Source: Myxococcus stipitatus
GTDB lineage: Bacteria > Myxococcota > Myxococcia > Myxococcales > Myxococcaceae
DNA: 64,000 nucleotides
Direction of reading: 5' to 3'
Assembly: GCF_021412625.1 (NCBI RefSeq)
Contig: NZ_JAKCFI010000004.1
Location: forward strand, 806,001-870,000
A program made the translations under genes and the position numbers. Numbering within the stretch: the first letter of the stretch is position 1; every line of letters starts with the position of its first letter. Positions 42,755 through 51,499 of this stretch are shown piece after piece. The notes below the pieces were generated by a model, which saw only the letters and a list, made by a program, of their open reading frames with translations, was not told the DNA's origin and ran no database searches.

Positions 42755-43386
42755 TACTCGATGGGCATGAAGACCTTGAAGCCGGTGCGGCCGTTGTTGG
42801 TCGTGTTGCTCTCGATGAAGTCGCTCGCGGAGGAGTGGCCGTCGCCGAGCGTGATGGCCGTGTGGCCGTAGATGCTGCCCAGCCTCGTGGAGGTGCTCTC
42901 CCAGGTGAGGACGAGGCCCGGAATCTTCAGCGCCTCCTCCAGCGACATGTCGACCTGCTTGAACTTGTCGCGCGGCAGGTTGTTGTCGATCTGGTTGCCG
43001 TTGCCCGACACGCTGATGCCCAGGGCATTGGCGAGCGCCCGGCTCACGCCCGTGGCGCACAGACCCTGGCTGTTGTAGCCGCCCATGCCCATGGCCGCCG
43101 AGCGGGCCGCCTGCGCCAGCCGGCGCATCCGGTCGCTCGCGCTGCTGGGGCCCGCCCCCGTCGGTCCACCCACGTCATCCGGGCTCCACCCGCCGCGGAA
43201 GCCCGGGCGGCTGTTGCTCGCCTCGAAGGAGTCACTCTTGGAATGCCCGATGTTCAGCGAGTTCCCCGCGTAGATGAGGTCGGGGTTCTCGATGTTGTTG
43301 TCGCGAGCCAGCTTCTCCACCGAGGTGCCGAAGCGGGCCGCCAGGGCCGAGAGGGTGTCGCCAGGACGGATGCGGTAGTTGGACAT
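42754..43386 (-). CDS. LysM-domain protein with C-terminal NlpC/CHAP-like Cys-His domain
   Basis: This 210-aa protein has an N-terminal LysM domain (4-48: YRIRPGDTLSALAARFGTSV, IYAGNSLNI) that binds peptidoglycan. A Pro/Gly/Ser linker follows. The C-terminal part (about 100-210) has Cys110 in GLCATGVSRAL, His175 in YGHTAITLGDG and His184, a pattern typical of cell-wall amidases or endopeptidases of the NlpC/P60-CHAP superfamily. There is no signal peptide, so it is either released by a dedicated system or acts after lysis. AGGAG 6 nt ahead of the ATG at 43386 supports the start. A secreted or injected peptidoglycan hydrolase is the best hypothesis. Confidence 0.78.
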   Translation of the reverse strand: MSNYRIRPGDTLSALAARFGTSVEKLARDNNIENPDLIYAGNSLNIGHSKSDSFEASNSRPGFRGGWSPDDVGGPTGAGPSSASDRMRRLAQAARSAAMGMGGYNSQGLCATGVSRALANALGISVSGNGNQIDNNLPRDKFKQVDMSLEEALKIPGLVLTWESTSTRLGSIYGHTAITLGDGHSSASDFIESNTTNNGRTGFKVFMPIE

Positions 43387-43623
43387 GGTAGCTCCTGCGA
43401 CCATTCTCGGGACCTGCGGGCACGAGTTGCGGCGTTCTTCCAAGATTCTTGGAAATGGCAGTGTGGGTGGAAAAGTTCACCGATAAAGAAGGTTGCCGCC
43501 CGCGACGTGCCCCCAACGCCCCATCGTCCAGCTGGAGTTCCAGACCCATCGCCATCTTCCAGCCAGGTTCGTGTTTCAAGGAAGAGGCGAAATCAATTGA
43601 AACCCAGTGCTAGCCTCCCGGTC

Positions 43624-44394
43624 ATGCACACCCCTCTCCGACTTTCGTCCCTCGTCCTGATGTCCTCTCTCGCCGTCGGCTGTCTCGGCGCCGAGCCCGA
43701 GACTGAAACCGACACCGACACCCTCCAGGCCACCGAGCAGCAGGCCACGGACCCCACGTTCCGCGTCTACAACATCGTCGAGGCGGTGCTTCCGGCCGGC
43801 AACTACGACGGTGTCGCGGGTGACGAGTGCATCGCCCTGCTGAACCCCGAGCACCGCCTGCGCAAGGTCATCCTGGTGGAGGCGGCTGGCGCGGGTGGCG
43901 CCTGCGCGCTCTCGGCCTACAGCGCGGGGCAGGCCCTGAGCTTCACGTGGGGCGACACCTCCGTCTACCAGGGCTCCGCGGGCATCAGCGCCATCCGCGC
44001 CGCGCTCTCCGACACGGACGGAGCGGTGCACAAGCTCGTCGGCGCCATCACCTCGGAGGCCGCCGCGCTCGCCGACCTGCGGGCCTTCCTCACGCTCTAC
44101 CAGGGCGACCAGGCCGCGCTGATCGGCTCCTACCCCGCCACGCGCGTCCACTCCATCTATGACTTCGAGGGCCAGGAGCAGGTGTACGCCGAGGCCGCCT
44201 ACCAGGGCGTCCGTCCCACGCAGCACTGCGAGAACCCTGGCATCCCGACGCTCTCCGCCCACGTCAACAGCAACGGCTACGTCTACGGGTACACGGCCAG
44301 CAACTCGGGCAGCTGCCACAGCGGCTGGTTCTCCCTCTACCGCGTCTACAACCGTGAATGGCGTCTGGTGTACATCTACGACTACTCCGAGTAG
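43624..44394 (+). CDS. Lipoprotein of unknown function
   Basis: This 256-aa protein has a lipobox (AVGC, Cys20) followed by an acidic Thr-rich linker. The mature region has two Cys pairs (DECIALLNPEHRL, GGACALSAYS; HCENPGIP, SGSCHSGWFSLY) and aromatic strands at the C terminus, compatible with a small extracellular beta domain. No family is recognised. The frame extends far upstream, but only from the ATG at 43624 does it acquire a signal sequence. It is likely monocistronic. Confidence 0.72.
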   Translation: MHTPLRLSSLVLMSSLAVGCLGAEPETETDTDTLQATEQQATDPTFRVYNIVEAVLPAGNYDGVAGDECIALLNPEHRLRKVILVEAAGAGGACALSAYSAGQALSFTWGDTSVYQGSAGISAIRAALSDTDGAVHKLVGAITSEAAALADLRAFLTLYQGDQAALIGSYPATRVHSIYDFEGQEQVYAEAAYQGVRPTQHCENPGIPTLSAHVNSNGYVYGYTASNSGSCHSGWFSLYRVYNREWRLVYIYDYSE

Positions 44395-44746
44395 TCCCTC
44401 GCGCCGCTCACGCCCCGTCTTCCCGGTGTGAGCAGCGCCTTCCTCGACCTCGCCTGGACGCGTGAGCGCCGACCGTGTCCAGGCCGGGTGGGAGCAAGCC
44501 CCGCCTGCGGGCTCGTCCCCGTGACGGACGTGCCGCCGCCCCGTTCATGGCGTGCTGGCCCCGTGGAGGTGAATCCGACACACCTCCGTGCATGGCGCTC
44601 TTTCATTCCGCCATGTTTGGGGGAGGTCGCGGCCGTTTGGGAGCGAGCCTGCCGGAGGGCCGGCCGTTGGTGTGGGGGGCCCGCCTCTGTGCTAATCCGG
44701 GCGTGCCGCAAGGCGACGTCCCACCCCTTCCGCTCGAAAGACCTCC
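44395..44746. other. 352-nt intergenic region
   Basis: No gene is seen. A weak 6-bp stem (GCTCAC/GTGAGC, about 44406-44433) after the lipoprotein stop may act as a terminator. Confidence 0.45.
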
Positions 44747-45682
44747 ATGGCCGGCAGCAGTCTGATTGCACTCATCGACGACATCGCGACCATCCTGGAC
44801 GACGTCTCCATCCTGACGAAGGTGGCGGCGAAGAAGACGGCGGGCGTGCTCGGAGACGACCTGGCGCTCAACGCGGAGCAGGTTACGGGCGTGAACGCGG
44901 ACCGGGAGCTGCCGGTCGTGTGGGCGGTCGCGAAGGGCTCGCTGGTCAACAAGGCCATCCTGGTGCCGGCGGCCCTGGCCATCAGCGCGTTGGTGCCCTG
45001 GCTGGTGACGCCGCTCCTGATGGTGGGCGGCGCGTTCCTGTGCTTCGAGGGCTTCGAGAAGCTGGCGCACAAGTTCCTGCACGCCAAGGAGGCCGACGCG
45101 CACCGCGAGGAGCTGCGCGAGGCGCTCGTGAACCCGAGCGTGGACCTGGTCGCCCTCGAGAAGGACAAAATCAAGGGCGCGGTGCGCACCGACTTCATCC
45201 TGTCGGCGGAGATCATCACCATCTCGCTGGGCACCGTGGCGACGGCGGCCTTCGCCACCCGCGTGTCGGTGCTGGTGAGCATCGCCCTCATCATGACCGT
45301 GGGCGTCTACGGGCTCGTGGCGGGCATCGTGAAGCTGGACGACGCGGGGCTGTTCCTCAGCCGCCAGTCCGGAGCCTTCCCGCGCAAGCTGGGGGCGGGC
45401 ATCCTCCGCGCGGCGCCGCTGCTGATGAAGTTCCTCTCCGTGGCGGGGACGGCGGCCATGTTCCTGGTGGGCGGCGGCATCCTCGTGCACGGCGTCTCCA
45501 GCCTGCACCACGCGGAGGAGTCGCTCACCGCGTGGGCCGCGGCGGTGCCCGGCGTGGGCAGCGTCCTCGGGGGGCTCGTCCCCATGCTGCTCAACGGCGC
45601 CGTGGGGCTGGGCGCCGGGGCCGTGCTGCTGCTCGTGGTCACCCTGGGCCAGAAGCTGGTGAAGGGCAAGGGCGCGAAGTAG
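44747..45682 (+). CDS. yedI: Inner membrane protein of the YedI/DUF808 family
   Basis: This 311-aa protein fits the DUF808 (YedI) family: the N-terminal SLIALIDDIATILDDVSILTK and the AAKKTAGVLGDDLALNAEQV region are characteristic, followed by several hydrophobic segments (about 75-100, 145-190, 220-250 and 265-300). Its length matches the family (about 300 aa). The biochemical role is not established; it is thought to be a multi-pass inner membrane protein. A weak GAAAG precedes the ATG. It appears to be monocistronic. Confidence 0.9.
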   Translation: MAGSSLIALIDDIATILDDVSILTKVAAKKTAGVLGDDLALNAEQVTGVNADRELPVVWAVAKGSLVNKAILVPAALAISALVPWLVTPLLMVGGAFLCFEGFEKLAHKFLHAKEADAHREELREALVNPSVDLVALEKDKIKGAVRTDFILSAEIITISLGTVATAAFATRVSVLVSIALIMTVGVYGLVAGIVKLDDAGLFLSRQSGAFPRKLGAGILRAAPLLMKFLSVAGTAAMFLVGGGILVHGVSSLHHAEESLTAWAAAVPGVGSVLGGLVPMLLNGAVGLGAGAVLLLVVTLGQKLVKGKGAK

Positions 45683-45866
45683 GGCGCCACTGCCGCGCGG
45701 GTGCGGGCCCCGGCGCGAACCCGCGCGCCTGATGCAATCCCATCGCCTGGCGGCCGCCGTCCAGCCCCGTGGGGCCATGGGTGGCGAGGTGCCAGTCACA
45801 CGACAACCATCTCCCAGGACGCGGGCCATCTCGGTGTTCACTCTCCGTAACACGGGAGGTGCGCCC

Positions 45867-47498
45867 ATGACGGTTCCTTGGCTCTCGCCGCGCACGCGGT
45901 GGTTGGCTGGTGCGTTGGTGGTGGTCTTCATCCTCGGGGGGTGCGAGGAGACTCCAGGCTCCTGCTCGGACGCGGGGACGGCCGACTCCGGGCCCGGGGG
46001 CTGGGACGGTGGCTACACCGTGTTGGAGGAGCGGGGAGACTGGCCGGACATGGGGCCCTTCTCGCCCTGTTCGCTGGCGCAGGGCGCGGCGCCGGATTGC
46101 GAGGCCCTGACGCCGTCCCTGTTCGACCTGTCCTCGTGTGACACGGCCGCGTTGGCTCGCGTGGAGGCCCAGGGCATCCACCAGGCCGCCATGCGCACGG
46201 AGACCCCGGACGGGGATGGTGGCACGCTCGTGGTCGTCACGTCCGTGGGGTTCATGCTCCACGCCGATGGCGGCCCCGATACCCTGGCCAGCCGGCCCAT
46301 CGCCACGCGGCAGACCGAGGGCGGCGCGTTCTTCCTCGCCACGAAGCCGCCGCAGGCCACGCCCTCCGCGAACTTCGCCTTCGCGGGTTGTCAGGCTCCG
46401 GCGCCGGGAGTCATCACCGGCTGCTACATCCGCTGCGTCAGTGGACGGTTCTCCCGCACCGGGACGTTCCTGGCGCATCGCATGGACTGGTCCGGCCGCG
46501 AGGAGGAGTCCTCCGGGGGGTTGGTGCTGCGCTCGGAGTCCCGGGTGGAGCTGGGCTGGCCCGCGGACGTCTATGTCGCCAAGGACCACGCCTATGTGGT
46601 CTCGCTCGACAGGCCGGGACAACCTGGTGGCCTCACCGTCTTCGACGTGAGGGACCGGCGCCACCCTGTCTTCAAGACGTCCATCAGCATCCCGGGGGAC
46701 TCCAACTGGAATGGGGTCTGGTCCCTCGGAGATGCCCTCTACGTCGCGAGCGATGTCTCGGGCGTCATCGTCTACGACATCTCCCAGCCCGGCGAACCGC
46801 TCTTCCTGCGCGCGCTCCCGTCGGGGCAGTACGGCGTGCACACGGTGCTCGTCGATGGAGACCGGCTGTATGCCGCGGACAACGAGGGCCTGACACGGGT
46901 CTACGACGCGACGAACCCGCTGGCGCCCGAGATGCGGTGGACCATCCGCCTGGACCCCGTCTTCTCGAACGGGGGGCCCCATGACCAGTTCGCCTACCAG
47001 GGGCGCCTGTACATCAACAACACGACCGCGGGCTTCTCCGTCGTGGACGTCACCAACCTCGATGACGTGCGGCACCTGGGGCAGTACGTCCATGGCAGCT
47101 ATTCGCACCACAACGCGGTGGGCACGTTCGCGGGCCGCACCATCGCGTTCGAGGGAGGCGAGTTCGCCGGTTCCCACCTGCGCGTCCTGGACGTCACGGA
47201 CCCGGCGCACATCGTGAAGATTGGCGAGCACCGCAAGCGCCCCGTCTCCTCCATCCACAACATGATTCTGCGCGGCAACCTGCTCTACGTCGCCTGGTAT
47301 CAAGAGGGGCTGCGCGTGCTGGACGTCTCGCATCCTCCGACGCCGCGCGAGGTGGCGCACTTCAATGCCTTCCGTGAGACGGACCCCGGCCGGGTGGATG
47401 GCATCTTCCAGGGGGTCTACGGCGTCCGCGTCCCGGGGGATGGCTTCGTCTACATCGTGGAGTCCGGTCGTGGGCTGCTCATCCTCGACGCGCTTTGA
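45867..47498 (+). CDS. LVIVD-repeat (beta-propeller) lipoprotein
   Basis: This 543-aa protein has a lipobox (LGGC, Cys26) and GGGAGGT 6 nt before the ATG. From about 200 to the end it holds at least six repeats built on strands such as GGLTVFDVRDRRHPV, GVIVYDISQPGEPLF and AGFSVVDVTNLDDV, which match the LVIVD repeat of beta-propeller proteins. The fold suggests binding rather than catalysis. The next gene, a cupredoxin-like lipoprotein, begins 17 nt after its stop, so they form an operon. It is presumably surface or periplasmic. Confidence 0.83.
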   Translation: MTVPWLSPRTRWLAGALVVVFILGGCEETPGSCSDAGTADSGPGGWDGGYTVLEERGDWPDMGPFSPCSLAQGAAPDCEALTPSLFDLSSCDTAALARVEAQGIHQAAMRTETPDGDGGTLVVVTSVGFMLHADGGPDTLASRPIATRQTEGGAFFLATKPPQATPSANFAFAGCQAPAPGVITGCYIRCVSGRFSRTGTFLAHRMDWSGREEESSGGLVLRSESRVELGWPADVYVAKDHAYVVSLDRPGQPGGLTVFDVRDRRHPVFKTSISIPGDSNWNGVWSLGDALYVASDVSGVIVYDISQPGEPLFLRALPSGQYGVHTVLVDGDRLYAADNEGLTRVYDATNPLAPEMRWTIRLDPVFSNGGPHDQFAYQGRLYINNTTAGFSVVDVTNLDDVRHLGQYVHGSYSHHNAVGTFAGRTIAFEGGEFAGSHLRVLDVTDPAHIVKIGEHRKRPVSSIHNMILRGNLLYVAWYQEGLRVLDVSHPPTPREVAHFNAFRETDPGRVDGIFQGVYGVRVPGDGFVYIVESGRGLLILDAL

Positions 47499-47515
47499 CT
47501 AGGCTCCGCCGTCGA

Positions 47516-48994
47516 ATGAACCGCCTCCTGTGCGTCCTCCTCGTCGCCTTCGCCCTGGCCTGCCGCTCCACGAGCGCTCCTGATTCTCCCGACGCGGGCC
47601 CCGGAGGAAACCCGGTCCCCGTGGACGCGGGGCCGGGAGGCAACCACGGCATCCCGGACCGGGCGACGGCCTGTGCCAGCACGGACAATCCGCCGGGGAG
47701 GGTGGTCGAGATCGCCTGGCCCAGCCGGAGCAACGTGCACTTCGCCACCGAGGGCGACACCGTGCGCTTCGTCTGGGATGACGACGAGCCGCACAACGTC
47801 CTCCAGGTCGAGAACTTCGAGGGGCAGGACCCACCGGTCGACACCTACGGCGACGCGCACTGGCCCCAGCAGCTCGCGAGCGGGGCGAAGACCCGCAAGG
47901 GCTCGTTCGACTGGAACACCGGCACCTCGCCCTGTGGTTATCGCCCGGGCATCTACTTCTTCGTGGACGAAGGCAACCCCGCGGGCGGCATCGTCTCCGT
48001 CGCCCTGACCACGCGCGAGGACCCCAGCCCCCAGTACGCCCCCAAGCCCTGCGGCGTGCTCGCCAACCCCAGCCACTACAACGGACGCTACGCGGCCTAC
48101 GCGAACCGCCAGGACTGCACCCTGTACGAGGTCAACAACTTCACGACCGTCGCCCACTTCGACTGGGTGGAGCCGACCTTCGCGGCGAAGCAGGGAGACC
48201 TCGTCCTCTTCCGCTGGACCGGCCTGCACAACGTCGTGCAGGTCCACGACGTGAACGAGGACACGCTGCTCCCCGGAGGGCTCGCGAGCGGTCCACGCAC
48301 CAACTGCGCGGGAGGGCCGAACTACACCTGCGTCAACGGCCCCTACCACCTGGGGGAGTTCCTCATCGACACCACCGACCACCGCCCGGGAATGATTCAC
48401 CTCTCGGATGGCTGCGCCTACGGCTGCGCGGACTGCCCCTGGGAGTGCCGGGGCCCGGCCCAGATCCCCACCGGGACGAACATGCAGTTCCTCCTCGCCC
48501 GCGCGGAGCCCGCGTCGTCGGAAGAGGGCGCTTGCTGCGCGCTCGACCCGTCCAAGGGGCGCAAGTGTCGCATCGTGGACCTCTACAACGACGCGGAGGG
48601 GATGCAGTTCGAATACAACGTCCCGGTCAACCGGGGGGACCTGGTGCGCATGCGCTGGGCGGGCACGTTGAAGATCGTCCAGACGACGCCTGGCGCCAAT
48701 GGCGCGCCCAGCCGCAATCCCAAGCCAGGAGGGCTCGCGATGAGCGCGCCAGTCGAGTGCGTCCCGGGCCCCGGCTGGACCTGTCTGGGAGGAAACACCG
48801 CCCAGGCCGAGCTCGTCCTCGACGTCGACAAGGCCATCCGCGAAGGCAAGGCCGAGCGCTTCGACTACGGCCAGAACTACTTCACGTTCCACGCCTTCGG
48901 AGAGAACACGGACGGCTACTCGTCGCAGGACTCCGACATCCTGCTCTATGTCGCGCGAGGCGAGCCCTACGCCGACAATCTCCCCTGCCCCTGA
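47516..48994 (+). CDS. Lipoprotein with three cupredoxin-like modules
   Basis: This 492-aa protein has a lipobox (ALAC, Cys16). Three homologous modules are visible, each with a GDxVxFxWxxxHNVxQV core: GDTVRFVWDDDEPHNVLQV, GDLVLFRWTGLHNVVQV and GDLVRMRWAGTLKIVQT. This is the cupredoxin (plastocyanin-like) beta-sandwich signature, but the usual Cys-x-x-x-x-His-x-x-x-Met copper end is missing or altered, and the third module lacks the His. Copper binding is therefore doubtful. It lies in an operon with the LVIVD protein, and a dihaem cytochrome gene follows on the same strand after 320 nt. Confidence 0.72.
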   Translation: MNRLLCVLLVAFALACRSTSAPDSPDAGPGGNPVPVDAGPGGNHGIPDRATACASTDNPPGRVVEIAWPSRSNVHFATEGDTVRFVWDDDEPHNVLQVENFEGQDPPVDTYGDAHWPQQLASGAKTRKGSFDWNTGTSPCGYRPGIYFFVDEGNPAGGIVSVALTTREDPSPQYAPKPCGVLANPSHYNGRYAAYANRQDCTLYEVNNFTTVAHFDWVEPTFAAKQGDLVLFRWTGLHNVVQVHDVNEDTLLPGGLASGPRTNCAGGPNYTCVNGPYHLGEFLIDTTDHRPGMIHLSDGCAYGCADCPWECRGPAQIPTGTNMQFLLARAEPASSEEGACCALDPSKGRKCRIVDLYNDAEGMQFEYNVPVNRGDLVRMRWAGTLKIVQTTPGANGAPSRNPKPGGLAMSAPVECVPGPGWTCLGGNTAQAELVLDVDKAIREGKAERFDYGQNYFTFHAFGENTDGYSSQDSDILLYVARGEPYADNLPCP

Positions 48995-49314
48995 GACGTC
49001 GACGACACGCTCCAAGCCTGCTCCCGGCGCTGGTTCGCCGCATCGCGGCATTGTCTGGATGTCAGGAATTGACCGGCCGCTTATTGACGTCGTGCCAATA
49101 GTCGCCCATCATCCTCGGTGAATTCGAGGAGCGTGGTGGTCCGCGCTCGGCGAGGCACTCGACGTCGGCAGCTCTCCAGGACCTTCGCCTCGCCACGAGG
49201 GGTGCACGCCGCGACGGCAGTCGGGGCGGCATTTCCCTCCCAGTGGACTGCGCCGCTGCCCGTCGCGACCCCGCGACGGGGGAGTGGAAACGAGCAGCGA
49301 AGGAGGAGTGGAGC
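48995..49314. other. 320-nt intergenic region upstream of dihaem gene
   Basis: No gene is seen. An AT-richer patch at 49060-49130 with TTGACC and TTATTGACG probably holds a promoter. AAGGAGGAG at about 49300 is a strong ribosome-binding site for the cytochrome gene. Confidence 0.5.
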
Positions 49315-51369
49315 ATGAGCGGAGTCAAGAAGCTGTTGGCGTCGGACGGAGCCGCCGTTCGGGCGTTGCTCGTCGCGGGCGCCCTGGTGCTCCCCGGCGT
49401 CTCGGGAGCGGGTGACCTGCTGGGCAGCAGTCGCGGTGGTTCGGTCCAGTGGGACTTCTGTTATGGCAAGCCGGACAACGCCGTGCTGCCAGTCGACCCG
49501 CGCACCCTCGTGCAGCCTGGCATCAGCAACGGCAAGGCGGTGCACTTCAATGCCTTCTGGAAGGACTGTCACGTCGACCCGGAGGCCGTGCAGGAGGCCG
49601 GTGCGGCGAAGACCTGCGGGGAGCTGCGACAACGCTTCTACAAGGGCGAGGGGCTGCTGACCAACGGCCACCCGGGCGCGGGCGCGCTGTTCGCCGGCAC
49701 CACCCCCATGTCGGTCGAATCCGCGCTGGGCATCTCCACGTTCACCGCGGCGCAGTACAACGAGCTGTGGCGGGTCTGGGGCTTCGTGTTCCGCCCCGAC
49801 AATTTCGACAGCCTGGTGGCCCAGCGCTACGGGTCGGTGCTGAGCACCGCGCGCAATCCCTATCCGCTGCCCCTGGAGAATCCGAACTGGAGCGACGGCG
49901 GGAGCGGACAGCTCCCGCAGATGCTCACGCAGCTGCGCAACCCGGATGGCAGCTGGAGCGGCCGCATCGGCGTCACGTGCCACGCCTGTCATAGCGGCGC
50001 GGTGGGGACCCCGGCGGATGGGCCGGGGCTCGGGGTGCAGCTGGGCGGTGGCAGCAGCCTGGCGGACCTGGACCTGTTCCTGAGCGACCTGCTGCCCCTG
50101 GGCTATCCGGCGTCGCTGGCCACCTTCCTGAACCTCAACCGCACGCGTGGCACGAACAACGCCAGCGACATCAACCTCGCCTTCCTGTTCCCGGACGAGA
50201 AGCTGCTGTCGCCCTCGGAGGTCATCGGGCTCATCAACTCGGGCTCGACCGCCGGCATGGACACGCCCGCGTGGTGGAACATGGGGCACCGGCCGGTGAA
50301 GTTCGTCGACGGCGTGTTCCCCATGGATGCGCCGCGCGTGGACATGGTGTTCTACACGCCGTTCTTCGGTCTGTTCGGCTTCGCCGGTGGCCCGGTGAGC
50401 GAGGCGGGGCAGGACTGGATGCGCGAGAACGGCCCTCCGCTCAACACCTGGGTCGATTCGCTCAAGTCGCCCGCCTATCCGCTCCCCATCAACCAGTCGC
50501 TGGCCGAGCAGGGCGCCGTGCTGTTCCATACGCTCGACATGTGGGGCCCGGGGCGCAACAACCCCGTGCCTCGCCCCCAGGGCAACGGCTCCTGCGCGAG
50601 CTGCCACGGCGCCTACGCGCCTCGCTACGTCAAGGACCCCGCGTTCCTGGCGACGCCCGCGCTGGAAGGCATGGCGAGCTACATCGTCCCCCTGGACATC
50701 ATCGGCACCGACCCCGTCCGGGTGAACACCAACAACCTCGCGGTGCAGAAGGCGGGCGCCAAGAACTTCTTCGGCTATCCCCAGACGGCCGGTACCGCCC
50801 AGGACTGCGGCCCCCAGAATCAGCCGCACATCCGCGGCAACCGGCCGCTCGGCTACCTCGCGCCGCCGCTGTACGGCGTCTGGGCCACCGCGCCGTACTT
50901 CCACAACGGCTCGGTGCCCAACGTCTGGGAGGTGCTCAAGCCCTCGGACCGCAAGCCCCTGTGGCGCCGCGTCTCCACGCCGCCGCGCTGGGACCAGCCG
51001 CTCGTCGTCATGGGCTTCGACACCAACCTGCAGCGCGCCTACGACCCCGCGAAGCTCGGCTGGAAGTACGACACCATCGCCTGCAAGTGGCGTGGGCCGC
51101 TGAACCCCGCCGTGTCGCCGTACATCAACTGCGACCCGGGTGACGAGTTCCGCACGCCCCTGGCGCAGGAGATGATGAACGTGCTCTTCAGCAACCTCAT
51201 CGTCTCCTGGAACATCCTCTTCCCGCCCACGCGCACGCGTCAGCAACTCGAGGACCGGAAGATCTACAACACCCACGCCTTCGGCCAGGACAACGGCGGA
51301 CACGAGTTCAACTCCGTGCTCACCGACCTGGAGCGCGTGGCGCTCATCGAATACATGAAGACCCTCTAG
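49315..51369 (+). CDS. RoxA-like dihaem cytochrome c (rubber-oxygenase/MauG-like family)
   Basis: This 684-aa exported protein has a signal peptide (VRALLVAGALVLPGVSGAGD). Two haem c sites are present: CHACH at 222-226 and CASCH at 427-431, about 205 residues apart. The C-terminal HNGSVPNVWEVL segment matches the MauG-type region. Total length and haem spacing are close to RoxA, the extracellular dihaem rubber oxygenase described in Xanthomonas and in myxobacteria such as Corallococcus and Myxococcus fulvus. A general dihaem peroxidase is the alternative. The AGGAGG 8 nt before the ATG makes the start secure. The preceding genes encode exported binding-type proteins, so an extracellular oxidative function is plausible. 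Confidence 0.75.
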   Translation: MSGVKKLLASDGAAVRALLVAGALVLPGVSGAGDLLGSSRGGSVQWDFCYGKPDNAVLPVDPRTLVQPGISNGKAVHFNAFWKDCHVDPEAVQEAGAAKTCGELRQRFYKGEGLLTNGHPGAGALFAGTTPMSVESALGISTFTAAQYNELWRVWGFVFRPDNFDSLVAQRYGSVLSTARNPYPLPLENPNWSDGGSGQLPQMLTQLRNPDGSWSGRIGVTCHACHSGAVGTPADGPGLGVQLGGGSSLADLDLFLSDLLPLGYPASLATFLNLNRTRGTNNASDINLAFLFPDEKLLSPSEVIGLINSGSTAGMDTPAWWNMGHRPVKFVDGVFPMDAPRVDMVFYTPFFGLFGFAGGPVSEAGQDWMRENGPPLNTWVDSLKSPAYPLPINQSLAEQGAVLFHTLDMWGPGRNNPVPRPQGNGSCASCHGAYAPRYVKDPAFLATPALEGMASYIVPLDIIGTDPVRVNTNNLAVQKAGAKNFFGYPQTAGTAQDCGPQNQPHIRGNRPLGYLAPPLYGVWATAPYFHNGSVPNVWEVLKPSDRKPLWRRVSTPPRWDQPLVVMGFDTNLQRAYDPAKLGWKYDTIACKWRGPLNPAVSPYINCDPGDEFRTPLAQEMMNVLFSNLIVSWNILFPPTRTRQQLEDRKIYNTHAFGQDNGGHEFNSVLTDLERVALIEYMKTL

Positions 51370-51431
51370 GTCAGCGGCCGCTCCATGGCGGAGGCTCGAG
51401 GTCCCGGGCGTCTCGGTTCACGGGTGTGACG

Positions 51432-51458
51432 GAGGCTCCGCCAGCGGCGCGGAGCCTC
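51432..51458. terminator. Bidirectional hairpin between dihaem gene and aminotransferase-like gene
   Basis: GAGGCTCCGC (51432-51441) and GCGGAGCCTC (51449-51458) form a perfect 10-bp stem around a 7-nt loop, midway between convergent stops at 51369 and 51500. Confidence 0.75.
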
Positions 51459-51499
51459 TCGTCCACCAGACGGTGACCCGGTCTCCAGGCGTAGGACCG

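Noticed and set aside
45639..47360. A 573-aa minus-strand open frame
   Set aside because: It lies wholly antisense to the LVIVD lipoprotein gene, which has a lipobox, a ribosome-binding site and real repeats.
47516..48994. Functional blue copper protein
   Set aside because: The complete type I copper ligand set is not visible in any of the three modules.
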